Part shown: piece after piece, positions 23,919 through 32,728 of the stretch
Layout of the letters: each line of letters opens with the position of its first letter
Numbering within the stretch: the stretch's first letter is position 1
Assembly (NCBI RefSeq): GCF_038397725.1
Contig: NZ_CP151634.1
Span: 310,001 to 374,000, forward strand
DNA: 64,000 nt
Reading direction: 5' to 3'
Source: Microbacterium sp. LWO13-1.2
GTDB lineage: Bacteria; Actinomycetota; Actinomycetes; Actinomycetales; Microbacteriaceae
The notes under the pieces: generated by a model
The model's database searches: none
What the model saw: only the letters and a program-made list of their open reading frames with translations
What the model was told of the DNA's origin: nothing
Program-made: the position numbers and the translations under genes

Positions 23919-25601
23919 ATGACAGAGGAACCTTCGCTCCGTCCGGGGACGACGATCGGTCGCATCCTGGCCGAGTTCGGCCCGGCTCATCTTCAGGCCG
24001 TCTGCGGCCCGCTCGATCTCACCCGTCGGGTCGAGTCCATCCTCATCCAAGACCCGGAGGACGAGCTCGAAGCTCGAGAGAACGCGCTGGTTCTCGGGAT
24101 CGGTCTTCGCACCGGCGCCGCCATGCAGACGATCATCGACGGCCTGGCCGCGCACGGTTCCACCGGTCTCGTCGTGCGCGGCCCGTTCGAGGCGACCCCC
24201 GCGGTCCGCACCCAGGCGGAGAAGGCAGGAGTCGACGTGCTCTCGCTCTCGCCGGGAGCGTCGTGGGGGCATCTCGCCGCGATGCTGAGAACACTGATGA
24301 CGCCGCGGGACGTCGACGGCTCGCGCGGAGAGACTTTCGGTGGAATCATCGCAGGCGATCTGTTCGCGGTCGCGAATTCGGTCGCGGCGCTCCTCAAGGC
24401 TTCCGTGACCATCGAGGATCGCCATTCGAGACTTCTGGCGTTCTCCAGTGTGCGAGAAGGCGCGGACGCCTCGCGTGTCCAGACGATCCTGGGCCGTCAG
24501 GTGCCCGCCCAGTACACCCGCTATCTCGAAGAGGCCGGCGTGTTCCAGGCCATCTATCGCGCCAGCGGATCCGTGACCGTGGCTCCGCTGCCCGAGGAGG
24601 CCGGCGCACCTCCGGAGGAGGGAGGCCGAGTGGCCATCGCCGTCCGCGCGGGTGATGAGATCCTCGGTACGATCTGGGTCGCTTCCGAACGTCTGAGCGT
24701 CGAGCAGGAGCAGATCCTGCTCGAATCCTCCCGCCTCGCAGCCATGCATCTCGTTTGGCAGCGCACCGACGCTGATGTCGAACGTCGGAGGAGCGCCGAG
24801 ATCGTGGCATCCGTGCTCCGCGGTGCGTCTGGGAGCGAGGAGGCAGCCCGCAGGCTGGGACTGCGCGACGAGTCGTCGGTCGTTCTCGCGTTGACACTCA
24901 GCGTTCCCGGGAGCGGTCACCTCACCTATGCCGATATCGCGACCGAACGCCGCAAGCTCGCCGATGCGTTCGCCACCCATTTGTCGTTCGCGCACCCGAG
25001 GGCGGCGTCCGGCCTCATCGAGGACGTGACGTACGGGATCGTGCCGGTTGCGGCGGCCGACTCCGGCTCGATTGCTGTCCGGCTCGCCGAGGACTTCCTC
25101 GATCGCGTCCACTCACCGCTTCAGGCTCTCATCGGCATCGGACGCGTCACCTCGGGGCTTGGTGATCTACCGCGCTCACGCTCCCAGGCGGACCGAGCGT
25201 TGAAGGTGCTCGAGTCGTCGACACTTGATCGCCGAGTTGCTCGCTTCGACGACGTGTACGCCGAGGCGCTCCTGCTCGAACTGCCCGCAGATGCGACCGA
25301 ACTCCCTTCAGGTCCGATCGCCCGGCTGGCCGCGTACGACCGCGAGCATCAAAGCTCGCTCGTCGACACCCTCCGCGCCTGGCTCGATGCGTTCGGCGAC
25401 ATCGCCCAGGCGGCCGCTGCGACGTTCGTGCACGGGAACACCTTCCGGTACCGTCTACGACGCGTCACCGAGGTCGGCGGGATCGACCTCGACGATCCTC
25501 GGGAGCGGTTCTCAGCGATGCTTCAGATGCAGATCATCGCGCTCGCCGGCGGACAGGCGCCCTCGGAACACGTTCACAACCTCACCGGAAACCAGGGCTA
25601 G
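23919..25601 (+). CDS. PucR-family transcriptional regulator
   Basis: 560 aa. Residues ~1-120 resemble the PucR N-terminal domain, a GAF-like region lies about residues 130-280, and the C-terminus carries the PucR HTH: SSLVDTLRAWLDAFGDIAQA then ATFVHGNTFRYRLRRV. PucR proteins activate purine or amino-acid catabolism genes. It ends the operon that makes and hydrolyses N-acyl amino acids, so it likely controls this operon and the divergent importer. AGGAGG sits 4 nt before the ATG at 23919. Confidence 0.9.
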   Translation: MTEEPSLRPGTTIGRILAEFGPAHLQAVCGPLDLTRRVESILIQDPEDELEARENALVLGIGLRTGAAMQTIIDGLAAHGSTGLVVRGPFEATPAVRTQAEKAGVDVLSLSPGASWGHLAAMLRTLMTPRDVDGSRGETFGGIIAGDLFAVANSVAALLKASVTIEDRHSRLLAFSSVREGADASRVQTILGRQVPAQYTRYLEEAGVFQAIYRASGSVTVAPLPEEAGAPPEEGGRVAIAVRAGDEILGTIWVASERLSVEQEQILLESSRLAAMHLVWQRTDADVERRRSAEIVASVLRGASGSEEAARRLGLRDESSVVLALTLSVPGSGHLTYADIATERRKLADAFATHLSFAHPRAASGLIEDVTYGIVPVAAADSGSIAVRLAEDFLDRVHSPLQALIGIGRVTSGLGDLPRSRSQADRALKVLESSTLDRRVARFDDVYAEALLLELPADATELPSGPIARLAAYDREHQSSLVDTLRAWLDAFGDIAQAAAATFVHGNTFRYRLRRVTEVGGIDLDDPRERFSAMLQMQIIALAGGQAPSEHVHNLTGNQG

Positions 25602-25825
25602 AGCAACCGACTGGCCATCCGGTTGCGCAGTCGCGGCGGGCCGGTCACCGATCTGGAGCATCCGGCCCGGGTGGCAGCACCCAGTTTTCGTGACCTCCAT
25701 GAGCCTCGGCCGAGGCAGGAGAGTCGCGAGGACTTCTCCTCGGACTGGCTACCCCTTCACCTGTCCAGGGGCATTCGACAGGACAGAATTGCGGGATGGA
25801 GTGGGGAGTCCGGGCGAGGGACGTG

Positions 25826-26845
25826 TTACGTGAGGTTCTTCTCGGTGTCGTTTGCTGGGAGTGTGGTTTCGAGGTGGGGTGGGCGGTCGCCGCGGGTCTT
25901 GATCAGGCTGGCTGTGGTGGCGACGACGATGGTCAGTGCGATGAAGAGGAGGGAGAACCAGATGGGGATCTCGGGGGCCCACTTGATGGCGTCGCCTTTG
26001 TTGATGAAGGGCAGTTCGTTCACGTGCATGGCGTGCAGGACGAGCTTGACGCCGATGAAGGCGAGGATCACGGCCAGTCCCTGTGCGAGGTAGACGAGTC
26101 GCTCGAGCAGCCCGCCGATGAGGAAGTACAGCTGGCGCAGGCCCATGAGTGCGAACGCGTTGGCGGTGAACACGATGTAGGCCTGTTCGGTCAGCCCGTA
26201 GATCGCGGGTATCGAATCGACCGCGAAGATCAGATCGACGAACCCGATGGTGATGATCACCAGGAGCATGGGCGTCACGAAACGCCGACCGTCCTTCACG
26301 CCCGTCAGTCGGTCACGATCGTAGGTGTCGCTGACGGGAAGATGGCGGCGGACGAATCTCATGATCCTGCCGTCGGCGGGGTTGGAGTCGCTGTGCGCGA
26401 ACGCCTGCCGGTACGCGAGAAACAAGAGCAGTGCGCCGAAGAGGTAGAACACCCAGGAGAAGTTCTCGATCAGTGCGGCGCCGACGGCGATGAAGATGCC
26501 ACGCAGGATCAGGGCGATGATGATGCCGATCATCAGCACCTTCTGCTGGTAGATCTTCGGGACCGCGAATCCGGTCATGACGATGAGGAAGACGAAGAGG
26601 TTGTCGATCGACAGGGCCTTCTCGGTCAGGTAGCCGGCGAAGTACTCGCCCCCATAGGTCCATCCCGACACCATGCCGACGGCGACGCCGAAGATCAGGG
26701 CGAGACCGATATAGAACGCGGACCAACGCGCCGATTCACCGATCGTCGGTTCGTGGGGTTTGCGGACGTGCGCGAAGAATTCGTAGACGAAGAAGGCGAT
26801 CGTAACCGCGATCGTGACGCCCCATACGAGCGGGCTGATGTGCAA
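25826..26845 (-). CDS. TerC-family integral membrane protein (metal efflux)
   Basis: 339 aa with about nine membrane helices. TerC motifs with acidic residues in helices are ALSIDNLFVFLIVM and IFAVDSIPAIYGLT. Family members export Mn2+ or protect against tellurite. I chose the TTG at 26843-26845 because GGAG lies 6 nt upstream; an in-frame TTG at 26855-26857 would add four residues. Directly behind a yybP-ykoY riboswitch candidate, which supports manganese export. Convergent with pucR across 224 bp in which no strong terminator was seen. Confidence 0.9.
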   Translation of the reverse strand: MHISPLVWGVTIAVTIAFFVYEFFAHVRKPHEPTIGESARWSAFYIGLALIFGVAVGMVSGWTYGGEYFAGYLTEKALSIDNLFVFLIVMTGFAVPKIYQQKVLMIGIIIALILRGIFIAVGAALIENFSWVFYLFGALLLFLAYRQAFAHSDSNPADGRIMRFVRRHLPVSDTYDRDRLTGVKDGRRFVTPMLLVIITIGFVDLIFAVDSIPAIYGLTEQAYIVFTANAFALMGLRQLYFLIGGLLERLVYLAQGLAVILAFIGVKLVLHAMHVNELPFINKGDAIKWAPEIPIWFSLLFIALTIVVATTASLIKTRGDRPPHLETTLPANDTEKNLT

Positions 26846-26869
26846 AAGAGGCTCCAAACCTGGCGCGAA

Positions 26870-26985
26870 CGTCCACGTCCAAGGTCTTCTCCATCTCCTG
26901 ACCGGAGACCGGTGGCCCGGAATGCGCCCTGCATCCGTAGTGACGAGCCGACCGTGTCGGAGTACTCCCCTTGAGGTTCAAGGCT
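26870..26985 (-). ncRNA. yybP-ykoY (manganese) riboswitch candidate in terC leader
   Basis: On the minus strand the leader carries CAAGGGGAGTA near its 5' end (26973-26963), the hallmark of the yybP-ykoY class, and AGAAGACCTTG near its 3' end (26890-26880). CAAGG (26973-26969) pairs with CCTTG (26884-26880) to close stem P1, with GC-rich helices between. The class binds Mn2+ and switches on TerC/UPF0016-type exporters. The expression switch seems likely at translation: the terC start lies ~35 nt downstream. No covariance check was possible. Confidence 0.7.
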
Positions 26986-27126
26986 AAGCGACCCAGTCCG
27001 AGCATCCCTGAGAACTCGCCGAATCCGAACCGCCTGCCATTTGCGACGACTGTCGTCCCGCTCATACGGACGTAGGGACGGCCCGCGCTTCATCGATATC
27101 GCCGTACCGGCTTCGGTGCTCTGCGA

Positions 27127-27834
27127 TCAGCTCGCAGATGCGTCATTGAAGCCGTGCATCCTCTTGATCGGTGCGGCAGCGGCTGAGCAGAAGAAGGACA
27201 GCACCGAGAGGGCTGCCGCGGGATCGGCCGTCGCCGTCGCCACGCCGCCGGCGAAGACGGTTTCGATTGCGCAGTCCGGCGGCAGCACTCCGAGAATCCG
27301 GATACCGTCCTGCCCGATCATCTCGCTGAGCTGCTGGAAGCCGATGTCGACCTCGCCGTCAGCGACGAGGCGGGCAACCGGTGTCCCCGACCGTGCCTGG
27401 ACAAGACGATCGCGCATCTCAGCGGCCATGTTCCAGTTCTCGATCTGACGCAGCAGCGCAGCGCCGCTCGGACCTGTGGAATAGCCAACGCTGCCGGCGT
27501 CGCGCAATGCGGCTCGGACGCCCACCGCATCATCGAAGGCGGGCGTTGAGGGAGGAGTCGCGTCGAAGCTCCCCCTCGAGCGAATCGCGATCGCGGTGTG
27601 AGACGACGCGAGCGGCGTCACGGAGGACGGCACGACGTGCCCATGCTGGGCCAGATCCTGCAGAGCATCGGATGCCAGAATGACCAGGTCCACCCGCTCT
27701 CCCAGCGCCACCCGGCGCGCCGCATCCACACCACCCACTGACTCGATCTCGACCAGGGGAAGACCGATCGCGGCCGAAGCCGCGGACAGCTCGGCGAGAA
27801 GCACCCTGGTCGCCATCGAGGATATGGCTCTCAT
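27127..27834 (-). CDS. Cytoplasmic ModA-like substrate-binding-domain protein
   Basis: 235 aa with the fold signatures of molybdate-type solute-binding proteins: GVDAARRVALGERVDLVILA, GSVGYSTGPSGAALLRQIEN and GEVDIGFQQLSEMIG. There is no signal peptide or lipobox, so it should be cytoplasmic. It is the last gene of the protocatechuate 4,5-cleavage operon, ATGA-coupled to the aldo/keto reductase. Related proteins are found in catabolic clusters without assigned function. It might bind a pathway intermediate or act as an isomerase; both are speculation. Confidence 0.8.
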   Translation of the reverse strand: MRAISSMATRVLLAELSAASAAIGLPLVEIESVGGVDAARRVALGERVDLVILASDALQDLAQHGHVVPSSVTPLASSHTAIAIRSRGSFDATPPSTPAFDDAVGVRAALRDAGSVGYSTGPSGAALLRQIENWNMAAEMRDRLVQARSGTPVARLVADGEVDIGFQQLSEMIGQDGIRILGVLPPDCAIETVFAGGVATATADPAAALSVLSFFCSAAAAPIKRMHGFNDASAS

Positions 27835-28805
27835 CGGAGGCTCTCGAACGACTCCGCATCGACCTCGGCGCTCTGGACCGGGTTGTACCGCGGACCGGAG
27901 ACCGATGCCGCGTCGACCAGCTCGCCCGCTCGCCGCAGCAGCCCGGCATCGACGGCGAGATCCGCCGCGGCCAGATTCTCGCGTACGTGGGCGGAACTCG
28001 TGGTCCCGGGGATGGGCAAGACGTGTGAGCCTCGGGAGAGCAGCCAGCTCAGGGCGAGTTGAGCCGGGGTGCATCCTGCCTCCACCGCCAGCCTGCGCCA
28101 GGCCGGCAGCAACGCGGCGTTGGTGCTCCAGTGCTCCGACTGGAATCTCGGCATCGCCCGACGGATGTCTTTCGCGGCGAAGTACGTCGGGTCTCCGATC
28201 GAATCGCTGAGGAACCCCCGAGCGAGTGGCGCGAAAGCCACGAGCGTGACGCCGAGGATCGCCGTGGCCTGCAACATGCCGAGCTCCGGGTTGCGGCTCC
28301 ACAGCGAGTACTCGTTCTGCACGGCGGCGATCGGTGCAACCGCCTGCGCTTCTCGCAGACGCACCACCGAGACCTCGGACAGCCCGATCGCCCCGATCTT
28401 GCCGGCATCCACTGCCTCCGAGAGCGCGCCGACGCTGTCGCCGATGGGTATCGTCTTGTCCCAGCGGTGGAGGTAATAGAGGTCGATGTGGTCCGTTCCG
28501 AGGCGCGCCAGCGAAGCGTCGACCTGTGCGCGCAGCGAGTCCGGACGGCCGTCGATCTTCTTGAAGCCATCGACCATGGCCATGCCGCCTTTGCTGGCGA
28601 GAACGATCTCGTCGCGGCGTCCACGGATCGCACGGCCGACCAGCTCCTCGTTCCGGCCTCCGCCATAGAGCATGGCAGTGTCGAGCATCTGCGCACCATC
28701 GTCGAGAGCCGTGCGCAGCATCTTCAGGGCCACCTCGTCAGAGGGCGGTAGGCCGTACGCGTGACTCAGCGACATGCAGCCGAGTCCGACGCGCGGCAGC
28801 TTCAC
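27831..28805 (-). CDS. Aldo/keto reductase
   Basis: 324 aa NADPH-dependent barrel. The catalytic tetrad can be placed: Asp in LDTAMLYGGGRNE, Tyr in the same LYG block, Lys in IVLASKGGM and His in LYYLHRWD. The cofactor loop is LPIPGTTSSAHVRENL. It is coupled by ATGA overlaps to genes on both sides of the lig operon. It is not part of the textbook 4,5-pathway; it may reduce an aldehyde or keto by-product. Confidence 0.92.
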   Translation of the reverse strand: MKLPRVGLGCMSLSHAYGLPPSDEVALKMLRTALDDGAQMLDTAMLYGGGRNEELVGRAIRGRRDEIVLASKGGMAMVDGFKKIDGRPDSLRAQVDASLARLGTDHIDLYYLHRWDKTIPIGDSVGALSEAVDAGKIGAIGLSEVSVVRLREAQAVAPIAAVQNEYSLWSRNPELGMLQATAILGVTLVAFAPLARGFLSDSIGDPTYFAAKDIRRAMPRFQSEHWSTNAALLPAWRRLAVEAGCTPAQLALSWLLSRGSHVLPIPGTTSSAHVRENLAAADLAVDAGLLRRAGELVDAASVSGPRYNPVQSAEVDAESFESLR

Positions 28806-29758
28806 GAGAGTTGCTCCTCCAGCAGACCGAGCACGCGATAGCAGTCGATGACCTGGCGGAGCGATGAGTTGGGCTCGCGACCCTCGCGGATCGCGGCGAT
28901 GAACTCGCGGTCCTGCAGCTCGATGCCGTTCATGCTGACGGCAACGTGCGAGACATCGATCTGCTCCTCCTTGCCGGTGAACAGGTCGTCGTAGCGCGCG
29001 ATGTATGTTGCGGTGTCGCCGATGTAGCGGAAGAACGTGCCGAACGGACCTTCGTTGTTGAAGGAGAGCGAGAGCGTGCAGATGGCTCCGCTTTCGCTCT
29101 TCAGCTGGATCGACATGTCCATGGCGATGCCGAGTTCGGGATGGATCGGTCCTTGAATGGCGTTCGCCTGCACGATCCTGCCTGCTTGATACGCGAACAG
29201 GTCGACGGTGTGCGCGGCGTGATGCCAGAGCAGATGGTCGGTCCAGGAACGCGGCTCGCCTTTCGCGTTCGTGTTGCTCCGCCGGAAGAAGTACGTCTGG
29301 ACGTCCATCTGCTGCACGGTGAACTCGCCTGCCGCGATGCGCTCGTGCACGAGTTGATGCGATGGGTTGAACCGCCGGGTGTGGCCGACCATGGCCACGC
29401 GGTTCGATGCCTCGGCGGCCGCGAGCGTGACTTCGGCATCCGCCAGCGAATCCGCCAGCGGGATCTCGACCTGCACGTGCTTGCCCGCGGCGAGCACCGC
29501 CTGCGCCTGCGCCGCGTGCAGACCGGTCGGCGTCGCGAGAATCACGGCATCGACGTCCTCGCGCTCGAGGACGGCGTCGAGGCCGACGACGACGGCCGGG
29601 ACGCCGTACTTCCCGGCGACCTCGCGCGTCGGCCCCGACCGGGTTCCGCTGACCACCGTCACCTGGGCATCCGGGATGTTGGCCAGTGCGTCCAGGTGCT
29701 TCATTCCGAAGGCGCCGGCGGCGCCGACCACTGCTACTCGGACTTTGTCGTTCGTCAT
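28802..29758 (-). CDS. ligC: 4-Carboxy-2-hydroxymuconate-6-semialdehyde dehydrogenase (LigC-like)
   Basis: 318 aa, Gfo/Idh/MocA family. The NADP-binding start is VAVVGAAGAFGMKHLDAL. The QVEIPLADSLADAE stretch matches the usual EKP region, with E-I-P, as in LigC-type enzymes, and MVGHTRRFNPSHQLVHERI plus WTDHLLWHHAAHTVDLFAYQ are LigC signatures. It oxidises the protocatechuate ring-cleavage product to 2-pyrone-4,6-dicarboxylate. SD GAGGAGA before ATG 29756-29758; position right after the dioxygenase gene supports the call. Confidence 0.9.
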   Translation of the reverse strand: MTNDKVRVAVVGAAGAFGMKHLDALANIPDAQVTVVSGTRSGPTREVAGKYGVPAVVVGLDAVLEREDVDAVILATPTGLHAAQAQAVLAAGKHVQVEIPLADSLADAEVTLAAAEASNRVAMVGHTRRFNPSHQLVHERIAAGEFTVQQMDVQTYFFRRSNTNAKGEPRSWTDHLLWHHAAHTVDLFAYQAGRIVQANAIQGPIHPELGIAMDMSIQLKSESGAICTLSLSFNNEGPFGTFFRYIGDTATYIARYDDLFTGKEEQIDVSHVAVSMNGIELQDREFIAAIREGREPNSSLRQVIDCYRVLGLLEEQLS

Positions 29759-29780
29759 CGTTCTCTCCTCGGGGATCACG

Positions 29781-31082
29781 TCAGGCGGACGGGTTGGTCA
29801 GGACGAGATGCCCGACGGCGGTGTTCGACGCCGGCACGTGGTAGAACCGGTGGTTCGTCTCGGGCGTTCCGCCGCCGAACTGGTCGTCCATGGCGCCGCG
29901 GGCGATGAGCCAGTCGACGAGTTCGATGCCCTCGGACCCGGCCTCGTCGACGTACTCCATGTGATCCCACTCGGTCAGCCCCAGCGGGTCCTCGATGAGA
30001 TGGTCGAGGAAGGCGTTGTCCCATTCCTCGTTGATCAGACCGGCTCGCGGACCTTGCAGCTGGTGGCTCATGCCACCGGTGCCCCAGATCTGGACGTTGA
30101 GTTGCTCGCCGTCCCATTTGTCGAGGGCGCGCCGGAGGGCACGTCCGAGCTCGTAGCAGCGGCGGCCGGACGGCACCGGGTACTGCACCACGTTCACGGC
30201 CAGCGGGATGACACGCACGGGCCACTCCTCGACATCGCCGTAGACGAGCGACAGGGGCACGGTGAGGCCGTGGTCGACGACCATCTCGTTGACGAGGGTG
30301 AGGTCGAAGTCGTCCTGGATCACGGACTGGGCGATGTGAGCGGCGAGCTCGGGGTACCCCTTGACGTCGGGGACCGGCCGCGGGCCGTAGCCCTCGTCGG
30401 CGATCGGGTAGTGCGCACCGGTGCCGAGCACGAACGTCGGGATGATCGAGGCGTCGAACGCGGTGGCGTGGTCGTTGTAGACGAGGATGACCACATCCGG
30501 CTTGTTCTCCTTCGCCCAGCTGCGCGTCCATTCGTAGCCGTCGAACACTTTCTTCCAGTACGGTTCCTCGGTCTTGCCCAGATCCATCGCTGCGCCGATC
30601 GCGGGCACATGGGACGTGAACAGGGCGGAGGTGTACCTCGCCGGGGGGTTCGGTCGCATCGTGTCGGCTTTCTCGCCCTGCGCGGGCGGTGCCCAGCCGT
30701 CGAGGTCCTTGAGGCGGTTCCCCTCGGGGCGGCGCCCTCCGCCGACCATCATGTCGCGGTACGCGGCCTCGCTCATCCCGGTCATCGAGCCGGCCATCTG
30801 TTGGAAGCTCAGCCCGTGGGTCGCGCCGATCTTGCTGAGGAAGTAGATGTTGCCCCCCTCTTCGATGCAGGTGTTCAGATCGAAGTCGAGCACGGCCTGT
30901 CGCTGGCGGGGGTTGAGCGGCCACTCGTCGAGATAGGCCTCGCGGTCCGCGAGATAGCGCTCGCGGTTCTCGGGCTTCATCAGCGACATCGAGAACTGGT
31001 TGAGGTGGTAGCCCTTGCGCGCCTGTTCGGCGTCGTAGATTGTCGTGCCGGGAACGTCCTTGTAAGGCTTGTCGAGTGCCAT
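29781..31082 (-). CDS. Protocatechuate 4,5-dioxygenase, fused alpha-beta (LigA-LigB)
   Basis: 433 aa extradiol dioxygenase in which the small LigA-type helical domain (residues ~15-115; YHLNQFSMSLMKPENRERYL) precedes the LigB catalytic domain (~145-430). Fe(II) ligands are in FTSHVPAIG (His) and in the NEEW block (Glu); the catalytic His is probably in YNDHATAF. The A-then-B order is opposite to the fused gallate dioxygenases DesB/GalA and matches what is known of PcmA of Arthrobacter keyseri. It opens protocatechuate between C4 and C5. The start ATG is at 31080-31082, 1 bp after the ligI stop. Confidence 0.92.
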   Translation of the reverse strand: MALDKPYKDVPGTTIYDAEQARKGYHLNQFSMSLMKPENRERYLADREAYLDEWPLNPRQRQAVLDFDLNTCIEEGGNIYFLSKIGATHGLSFQQMAGSMTGMSEAAYRDMMVGGGRRPEGNRLKDLDGWAPPAQGEKADTMRPNPPARYTSALFTSHVPAIGAAMDLGKTEEPYWKKVFDGYEWTRSWAKENKPDVVILVYNDHATAFDASIIPTFVLGTGAHYPIADEGYGPRPVPDVKGYPELAAHIAQSVIQDDFDLTLVNEMVVDHGLTVPLSLVYGDVEEWPVRVIPLAVNVVQYPVPSGRRCYELGRALRRALDKWDGEQLNVQIWGTGGMSHQLQGPRAGLINEEWDNAFLDHLIEDPLGLTEWDHMEYVDEAGSEGIELVDWLIARGAMDDQFGGGTPETNHRFYHVPASNTAVGHLVLTNPSA

Positions 31083-31083
31083 G

Positions 31084-32019
31084 TCATGCTCCTTCTTGCC
31101 AATAGAGGCGGCGCGGATTGTCCACGAGCAGCTTCTGCTGCAGGTCCGGCGTCGTCGCGATCTGCGGGATGTAGTCGACCAGCAGCCCGTCGTCGGGCAT
31201 GTGGTCCTTGAGGTTGGGGTGGGGCCAGTCCGTTCCCCACAGCACGCGGTCGGGGAACTCCTCGACCACGCGGCGGGCGAAGGGCACGACATCGGTATAG
31301 GCATGCTGCTCGCCGTCGATCGCGCGCGGACCGGTCGCGCTGAGGCGCTCGGGGCACGAGACCTTTGTCCACACGTTGGGGTTCTCACGCATGAACCGCA
31401 GGAAGAGCTCGAACTCCGGGCCGTTCGGATCCCTCGTAACGTCGGGCCGGCCCATGTGGTCGACGACGACGTCGGTCTGGATGCGGGAGAAGAATTCGTA
31501 GAGGTCAGGGAGGTCGTCGGCCTCGAAGTAGATGACGACGTGCCATCCGAGTGGGGCGATCTTCGCGACGATCTCATGGAGGGATTCAGTCGGCACGGCG
31601 TCTACGAGCCGCTTGACGAAGTTGAACCGTACACCGCGCACGCCCGCGGCGTGCAGTTCGGCGAGCTGGGCGTCGGTGACATCGGGTCGCACGGTCGCGA
31701 CACCGCGAGCGCGGCCTTCGCTGCGGCGGAGCGCGTCGACCAGGGCGCTGTTGTCCGCGCCATGACAGGTCGCCTGTACGATGACATTGCGATCGAAGCC
31801 GAGATGGTCGCGCAGGGCGAAGAGCTGATCCGCCGAGGCGTCGCAGGGCGTGTACTTGCGCTCCGGCGCGTAGGGGAACTCCGCGCCGGGTCCGAAGACG
31901 TGGCAGTGCGCGTCGACCGCGCCTGCGGGCAACCGGAAGGTCGGCGTCGTCGGGCCGTCGTACCAGTCGAGCCAGCCGTCTGTCTTGGTGAATCCGCCGG
32001 TGGTGTCGCCATGCGCCAT
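31084..32019 (-). CDS. ligI: 2-Pyrone-4,6-dicarboxylate hydrolase (LigI-like)
   Basis: 311 aa amidohydrolase. VDAHCHVFGPGAEFPYAPER is a near-signature of LigI; other active-site blocks are RGVRFNFVK, VVDHMGRPD and LWGTDWPHPN (catalytic Asp). It hydrolyses the lactone 2-pyrone-4,6-dicarboxylate to 4-oxalomesaconate. Immediately upstream of the dioxygenase (1-bp gap) and 2 bp after ligK. Confidence 0.93.
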   Translation of the reverse strand: MAHGDTTGGFTKTDGWLDWYDGPTTPTFRLPAGAVDAHCHVFGPGAEFPYAPERKYTPCDASADQLFALRDHLGFDRNVIVQATCHGADNSALVDALRRSEGRARGVATVRPDVTDAQLAELHAAGVRGVRFNFVKRLVDAVPTESLHEIVAKIAPLGWHVVIYFEADDLPDLYEFFSRIQTDVVVDHMGRPDVTRDPNGPEFELFLRFMRENPNVWTKVSCPERLSATGPRAIDGEQHAYTDVVPFARRVVEEFPDRVLWGTDWPHPNLKDHMPDDGLLVDYIPQIATTPDLQQKLLVDNPRRLYWQEGA

Positions 32020-32021
32020 GG

Positions 32022-32714
32022 TCAGTTCTCCACGTATTCCAGGCCCGCAGCGGCCAGCGGTTCGCGCATGCCGTAGAGGTCGAGGCCGAGCACGCCCTCA
32101 CGGAACCTCTGCCGCTTCGATTCCTCGGCGTCCTCGCGCTTGCGGCTGGCATCCGCGACGGCGCCGACGAGATTGCGCGGCACGACGACGACTCCGTCGA
32201 CGTCGGCGACGACGACGTCTCCCGGGTTGACGAGCGCGTTCGCGGCGACGACCGGCACGTTCACCGAGCCGAGCGTGGCCTTCACCGTCCCCTTGGAGTT
32301 GATGGCGCGGGAGAAGACCGGGAAGTCCATCCTCTCGAGGTCGGCGACGTCGCGGACGCCGCCGTCGATCACGAGCCCCTTGCAGCCGCGGGCGGTGAGC
32401 GAAGTGGCGAGCAGTTCTCCGAAGAAGCCGTCCTCGCTCTCCGTCGTGCAACCGGCGACGAGGACGTCGCCGGTCTGGACCTGCTCGGCCGCGACGTGGA
32501 ACATCCAGTTGTCGCCGGGCTGCAGCAGCACCGTGACCGCCGGGCCGCACAGTCGCGCCCCGTTGTAGGCCGGACGGATGTACGGACGCATGAGGCCGAC
32601 GCGTCCCATCGCCTCGTGGATCGTGGCGACGCCGAATTGCGAAAGGCGGGCCACGTCGTCGGGGTCGGGACGCTGGATGTTGGTGTGGACGATGCCGAGA
32701 TCGTTCAGTCGCAT
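32022..32714 (-). CDS. ligK: 4-Carboxy-4-hydroxy-2-oxoadipate aldolase (LigK-like, RraA fold)
   Basis: 230 aa, class II divalent-metal aldolase of the HMG/CHA group. The catalytic block is LVIDGGVRDVADLERMDFPV with the Arg-Asp pair, and GELLATSLTARGCKG binds the pyruvate moiety. It splits the last pathway intermediate to pyruvate and oxaloacetate, and the family also decarboxylates oxaloacetate. Located between ligJ and ligI in the same operon. Confidence 0.93.
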   Translation of the reverse strand: MRLNDLGIVHTNIQRPDPDDVARLSQFGVATIHEAMGRVGLMRPYIRPAYNGARLCGPAVTVLLQPGDNWMFHVAAEQVQTGDVLVAGCTTESEDGFFGELLATSLTARGCKGLVIDGGVRDVADLERMDFPVFSRAINSKGTVKATLGSVNVPVVAANALVNPGDVVVADVDGVVVVPRNLVGAVADASRKREDAEESKRQRFREGVLGLDLYGMREPLAAAGLEYVEN

Positions 32715-32728
32715 GGTGTGATCCTCAT

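Noticed and set aside
23724..25112. 462-codon minus-strand frame opposite pucR
   Set aside because: Antisense shadow with no recognisable domain; the plus strand has a clear start, SD and PucR HTH.
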